A DNA stretch of 40,617 bases from assembly GCA_043809365.1 (NCBI GenBank), contig JAZDDW010000027.1, forward strand, positions 1 to 40,617, in the 5' to 3' direction. The stretch is from CAJAUT01 sp043809365. Lineage in GTDB: Bacteria; Patescibacteriota; Microgenomatia; UBA1400; UBA12108. The notes below the pieces were generated by a model. That model had not been told where the DNA came from. It worked only from the letters and a program-made list of their open reading frames with translations, and did no database searches. Numbering within the stretch: position 1 is the first letter of the stretch; each line of letters begins with the position of its first letter. The translations under genes and the position numbers were made by a program. Positions 37,611 through 40,617 of the stretch are shown here, piece after piece.

Positions 37611-37636
37611 GACTTTAAGGGAGTCTCCCTTAAAGT
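37611..37636. repeat. REP-like palindrome, 5' side of the transposase
   Basis: GACTTTAAGGGAG/CTCCCTTAAAGT between the transposase promoter and tRNA-Thr; ends 1 bp from the tRNA. Confidence 0.88.
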
Positions 37637-37637
37637 G

Positions 37638-37710
37638 AGCCACCTCTGGGACTCGAACCCAGCACCTACGGTTTACAAAACCGTTGCTCTACCACATGAG
37701 CTAAGGTGGC
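37638..37710 (-). tRNA. tRNA-Thr (anticodon TGT)
   Basis: Acceptor GCCACCT/AGGTGGC, anticodon arm ACGGT-TTTGTAA-ACCGT, T-arm CTGGGTTCGAGTCCCAG. Discriminator T. CCA not encoded. Confidence 0.94.
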
Positions 37711-37733
37711 TATCGGTAAATTATATCAGGAGA

Positions 37734-38309
37734 TTAGGTTTGTGGAGCAGTTGGGGTGGCATCGGCTGTGGCAGCGGACTTTAAGGAATCAAGTTCTTTT
37801 TGGATCTCGGCTAGGGCGGCTTCGTCGGCTTGCGGGTTGCCGGTGGGGGTAGCGCCGAGGGGAGCTGGAGTAGGGAGGGGAGCGGGCGAGGGACTGGCGG
37901 GCAATGGGGGGAGGTCAAGCGGGGGGACAGAAAGGGGCGGGATAGAAGGGGCAACAGGTTCGGACTTAGGTGGGGGCGGAACTTCCAGTGGTGGCTTTGG
38001 TAATGAGGGACTCCCAGGCTGCTGCGCGCCTGGAGTCATTTCTCGGGTCGCTTCAGGCGACTCGATGTGCAGAGGTGGGTTGCTTGACGCACCACCGAGT
38101 TTGGCGATGGACTCGTCGGCGAGCTTCATCCGGCGCTCGGTAGCTTTTTGGAAAATCTCTAATTCTTTGGTAATGGTAGGGAAGACTTTGGGGAGATCGG
38201 GCTCGGTAGTATTGTTGACGATGTCAATGAGGTTGATCTTAATAGGCTCGCGGAGAGGTGAGTCAATAAGAAGGTTGATGAGCGCTTGCTTGTTTAGTGT
38301 GTCGGGCAT
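37734..38309 (-). CDS. Proline-rich hypothetical protein
   Basis: 191 aa. N-terminal helical part (1-75), a Pro/Ser-rich low-complexity stretch (80-160), and a short Ala/Glu-rich helix at the end. No signal peptide. Residues about 80-100 come from a repeat related to 16359-16391 plus a GACTCC-type hairpin. The composition suggests a flexible linker protein; function unknown. Confidence 0.65.
   Translation of the reverse strand: MPDTLNKQALINLLIDSPLREPIKINLIDIVNNTTEPDLPKVFPTITKELEIFQKATERRMKLADESIAKLGGASSNPPLHIESPEATREMTPGAQQPGSPSLPKPPLEVPPPPKSEPVAPSIPPLSVPPLDLPPLPASPSPAPLPTPAPLGATPTGNPQADEAALAEIQKELDSLKSAATADATPTAPQT
38037..38072. repeat. CATTTCTC...GATGTGCAG repeat
   Basis: Same ends as 16359-16391; core hairpin GTCGC-TTCAG-GCGAC. 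Confidence 0.6.
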
Positions 38310-38347
38310 TAGATATCATTTAGCGCCGTTTGTGATAAAATGTCAAT

Positions 38348-38527
38348 ATGGGAAAAGCGAGCAAAGGACCACGACAAGCATTTGGACTCAAGTGCTCGGT
38401 GTGTTCTAAATTTAATTACATCACGATGCGCAACAAGCTGAATACAGTTGAGAAATTGGTGTTATCCAAGTATTGTCCAACCTGCAAAAAACATACAGAT
38501 CACAAAGAGAGCAAGAAGTTAAAATAA
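38348..38527 (+). CDS. rpmG: Ribosomal protein bL33
   Basis: 59 aa: basic N-terminus, then CSVC, NYITMRNKLNTVEKLVLSKYCPTC and HTDHKESK. Two CxxC pairs make it the zinc-binding form. A 50S subunit protein. TGATAAAAT ends 6 nt before the ATG: leaderless. It overlaps the convergent glycosyltransferase gene by 9 nt. Confidence 0.93.
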   Translation: MGKASKGPRQAFGLKCSVCSKFNYITMRNKLNTVEKLVLSKYCPTCKKHTDHKESKKLK

Positions 38528-39868
38528 TTTCCGGTGAAGCTTAAGGATGTTGTCGGCGCCGCGGGAGGTGGGGCGGGCGAGGTGGTTGGCACGAGTGAGA
38601 GCGAGCTCTACCCAAGGCCTATTTTTTTCAATGGGCATTGTTACAATCGCGCGTAATTGGGCTAGGATATTTTCAATGTCGGCACGGATGGAGACTCCTT
38701 GGGACTCTGTATAGGCACGAATATTCTCTTCCCATTCTCCCCAGGGGTGAAGAGTCAAGAGGAAACAGCCAGCCGCGATCGCCTCATAGGCCATATCACC
38801 GCTTGGTTTAGTAATAATTCCATCGGCCCAAGGGAATATATAGTCGAGGAGGAGCTCATTGGCGTCAACTATGTCATTACCACGAAAAACGCGGAAGGGA
38901 GCTTGGGGGTCGGTCATTTCCCCGATTTTAATCTGGTGGACGCGGGCAAAAGTGGTAAACATGGTCTCAAAATCAACGTGTACCCCGGCGTAAGCGGCGA
39001 GATGAAGCTCACCTTTTTTGATGGCAGGAGCGAGATGAGTCAGAAGGTTTTCAATTTCGGGTTTATTGGTGCCTAATCCACCGGTGGTGATGGCGAGGCG
39101 GAGAGGGCGTCCCGCTAAACGGGATTTCCCTACGGTCAAATATCTGCCCTTGTAGTGATTACGATCCTTGGTAATTATTCTGGGATCTACGGGACAACCA
39201 GTCACGTGGACGCGCTTTTCCTCGACTTTGTGGCCAAGAATATAGGCGAGTTCGATAAGGCGAGCCTTGGTCAGTTCGTCAAAGACGGCCCATGATAGTT
39301 TGGGATTGTCGGCGTGGGTTAGATATTGTGGGCGGACATGAGGATCGGTGACAACTTGGAGCACGGTTTTACCATTCTCGAGCAAGATATTGCCGGCTTC
39401 GTAGTGGAGGGAGATGAGGGGGCGAGTGACGCGCCCGGTGACGTAGGTCAAGGGTTCGCGAATAGCTCCGGTGAGGGGGAGTTGGTTGCGCAGGCGGGTA
39501 TCCATAAGGTCCTTGAGTTCTTTGAGAATGGGGGAGCGGGCAATGAGGCGACCCATACGCTCTGTAAACATAATTTTGGGCCAATCTTTGGCCGAGACGT
39601 AGTTGGTGGGGTCAATCATCCAGAAGGTTTGGCGATTTTTGGTGGCTGCCACCACCAGAGCGTTGGCCATAGAATAGTGGGCGCGGGAGAAGGTGACGTC
39701 GGGAGTTTCCTCGGTCGGCTTTTCGCCAAAACGAGCTTCAAGTTCTTCTTTAAAAGTGGCCGAAACGGTGACGATGGGGATCTGCACAGTCTCGAGGAGA
39801 TGGCGTTCTTCGTGGGCGGTCCGCTTAAATTCGAGATCCTCGGGAATGGGGCGGTGTAGGGTGGGCAT
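38519..39868 (-). CDS. GT-B glycosyltransferase, MurG/MGDG-synthase-like
   Basis: 449 aa from ATG 39868; the frame begins at a TTG at 39886. The C-terminal donor domain has LAITTGGLGTNKPEIENLL (about 250) and the MurG-like motif ADGIITKPSGDMAYEAIAAGCFLLTLHPWGEWEENI (about 350-385). Acceptor and donor unknown; MurG and diacylglycerol glucosyltransferase are the nearest classes. TATCCT 6 nt before the ATG is a weak -10. Confidence 0.72.
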   Translation of the reverse strand: MPTLHRPIPEDLEFKRTAHEERHLLETVQIPIVTVSATFKEELEARFGEKPTEETPDVTFSRAHYSMANALVVAATKNRQTFWMIDPTNYVSAKDWPKIMFTERMGRLIARSPILKELKDLMDTRLRNQLPLTGAIREPLTYVTGRVTRPLISLHYEAGNILLENGKTVLQVVTDPHVRPQYLTHADNPKLSWAVFDELTKARLIELAYILGHKVEEKRVHVTGCPVDPRIITKDRNHYKGRYLTVGKSRLAGRPLRLAITTGGLGTNKPEIENLLTHLAPAIKKGELHLAAYAGVHVDFETMFTTFARVHQIKIGEMTDPQAPFRVFRGNDIVDANELLLDYIFPWADGIITKPSGDMAYEAIAAGCFLLTLHPWGEWEENIRAYTESQGVSIRADIENILAQLRAIVTMPIEKNRPWVELALTRANHLARPTSRGADNILKLHRKLF

Positions 39869-39889
39869 GAGAACAGGATAGCGCAAACG

Positions 39890-40300
39890 TTACAGAGAAG
39901 CAACGTCACGAGTAGTGACTAAGCTAGCCAAGTTGACAGTTTTGTGTTCTGCAGTCCAGACAAGGCCTTTGGAGGGAGAAATATATGGAGTTTTTGGACG
40001 AAAGTTCACTGCACGAGAGTTAAATATGGTTGCTTGAACGCCCCTCATTTGCTCCAATACAATTTTGTGTGTTTGTTCTTCAGGTTCCATGGCTCTCAAC
40101 ATGCTTTGGATAACTTCTAGCTCTCTACGACTAATGAGTTGTTCGATCCGAAGAACTGCTCCCGGAGTATTACTGCAGTTTTTAATTAGAGGGTATGAGA
40201 GTCCTGATTTTGATAATAATCCTAGCTTGCGAGCGACTGAATAGAGTACGCTTTTATTTATTGAACCCTCGTAGAATGCAGTGTCGAAAAGTAGAGACAA
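39890..40300 (-). CDS. Hypothetical protein, start uncertain or 5' damaged
   Basis: 136 aa from a TTG at 40300, but the frame is open without any ATG or GTG up to a stop at 40477, and the upstream 58 codons also look like protein (FESDAQYIEWCQHENQHLAPTPYSQLIDNLQHAPILHELDAIELITQYTDF). Either a rare start codon or a frameshift has removed the true start. Not recognised; soluble, no motifs. Confidence 0.5.
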   Translation of the reverse strand: MSLLFDTAFYEGSINKSVLYSVARKLGLLSKSGLSYPLIKNCSNTPGAVLRIEQLISRRELEVIQSMLRAMEPEEQTHKIVLEQMRGVQATIFNSRAVNFRPKTPYISPSKGLVWTAEHKTVNLASLVTTRDVASL

Positions 40301-40487
40301 TTCTTGTTGAAAATCGGTGTATTGGGTGATGAGCTCAATTGCATCAAGTTCGTGGAGAATGGGAGCATGTTGGAGATTGTCTATAAGCTGGGAGTAGGGG
40401 GTGGGAGCAAGATGTTGATTTTCGTGCTGACACCATTCTATATACTGGGCATCGCTTTCAAATGATTTCGGAGTTTAGGTAATGTAA

Positions 40488-40617
40488 TCAATCGGTGTGG
40501 CTAGTTAGGGGTTTAGTAGTCGTTTCCACTTGTCCCATAGCAGTTTCCGGCGGCGGGGAGTTTTGAGTCTCGAAAACGCGAGCTTCCAGCACATAATCGA
40601 CAATTGTTTTCCCTTGC
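40488..40617 (-). CDS. C-terminal end of an unknown protein
   Basis: 42 codons enter from the right edge and end at TGA 40490-40488: QGKTIVDYVLEARVFETQ followed by a Pro/Thr-rich tail. Ordinary protein-like composition; too short to name. A short spacer with TTACAT separates it from the next gene. Confidence 0.45.
   Translation of the reverse strand, partial: QGKTIVDYVLEARVFETQNSPPPETAMGQVETTTKPLTSHTD

Noticed and set aside
1..40617. rRNA genes, replication origin or phage structural genes
   Set aside because: No rRNA-like conserved blocks, DnaA-box cluster, integrase or capsid-type genes were seen.

Overview
This window looks like a chromosome segment of a Candidate Phyla Radiation (Patescibacteria) bacterium, most likely Microgenomates-like. 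That placement is inferred from small gap-free operons, reduced or unusual versions of conserved machines, many AbiE-like and Fic modules, and the 20-bp palindrome CCTGCCTGCCGGCAGGCAGG and its relatives, which I associate with such genomes. I could not run a phylogeny. UGA is an ordinary stop here.

Layout. 1-4879: start of a divergent secreted protein, then a five-gene F1-ATPase operon (c-like, alpha, gamma, beta, epsilon). It lacks subunits a, b and delta, and its c-like subunit has no ion-binding carboxylate and carries a large secreted domain. 5018-6763: argS. 6766-12553: accessory region with two AbiE-type toxin-antitoxin pairs, small secreted or hypothetical proteins, a PAP2-like membrane protein, a GIY-YIG gene, one intact tRNA-Ala and one truncated tRNA. 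12550-15900: M16 protease, tRNA-Pro, ndk, tRNA-Arg, another tRNA half, and a DUF4143-type ATPase flanked by fossil gene ends. 15962-24151: PEGA/propeller membrane protein, membrane-anchored double-HTH regulator, mreB, glycosyltransferase, WecG/TagA-like transferase, Fic, dus, small HTH. 24390-27644: a regulator with a winged helix, a long unknown partner, and two small unknown genes. 27748-32772 (minus): secE-nusG-rplK-rplA-rplJ-rplL, interrupted by a third toxin-antitoxin module and a gene with an internal UGA. 32953-40617: frr-galU, an SDR, tRNA-Tyr, two tRNA-Thr, mrdA (PBP2), a REP-associated transposase with its palindromes, rpmG, and a MurG-like glycosyltransferase.

Two genome-wide themes stand out. 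First, about 18 genes have a (usually extended) -10 element ending 6-8 nt before the ATG, which predicts leaderless mRNAs; ribosome-binding sites appear mostly at a separate set of genes. Second, at least six families of short palindromic or A/T-rich repeats have entered coding sequences in frame. ArgRS alone carries four, and one 58-bp repeat is read in different frames in ArgRS and the M16 protease.

The housekeeping genes cover ATP turnover (F1), translation (ArgRS, Dus, Frr, L1, L7/L12, L10, L11, L33, tRNAs), secretion and transcription (SecE, NusG), cell shape and wall (MreB, PBP2) and surface glycans (GalU, three glycosyltransferases). The most unusual system is the F1-like ATPase, which could turn a ring carrying extracellular domains rather than move protons.
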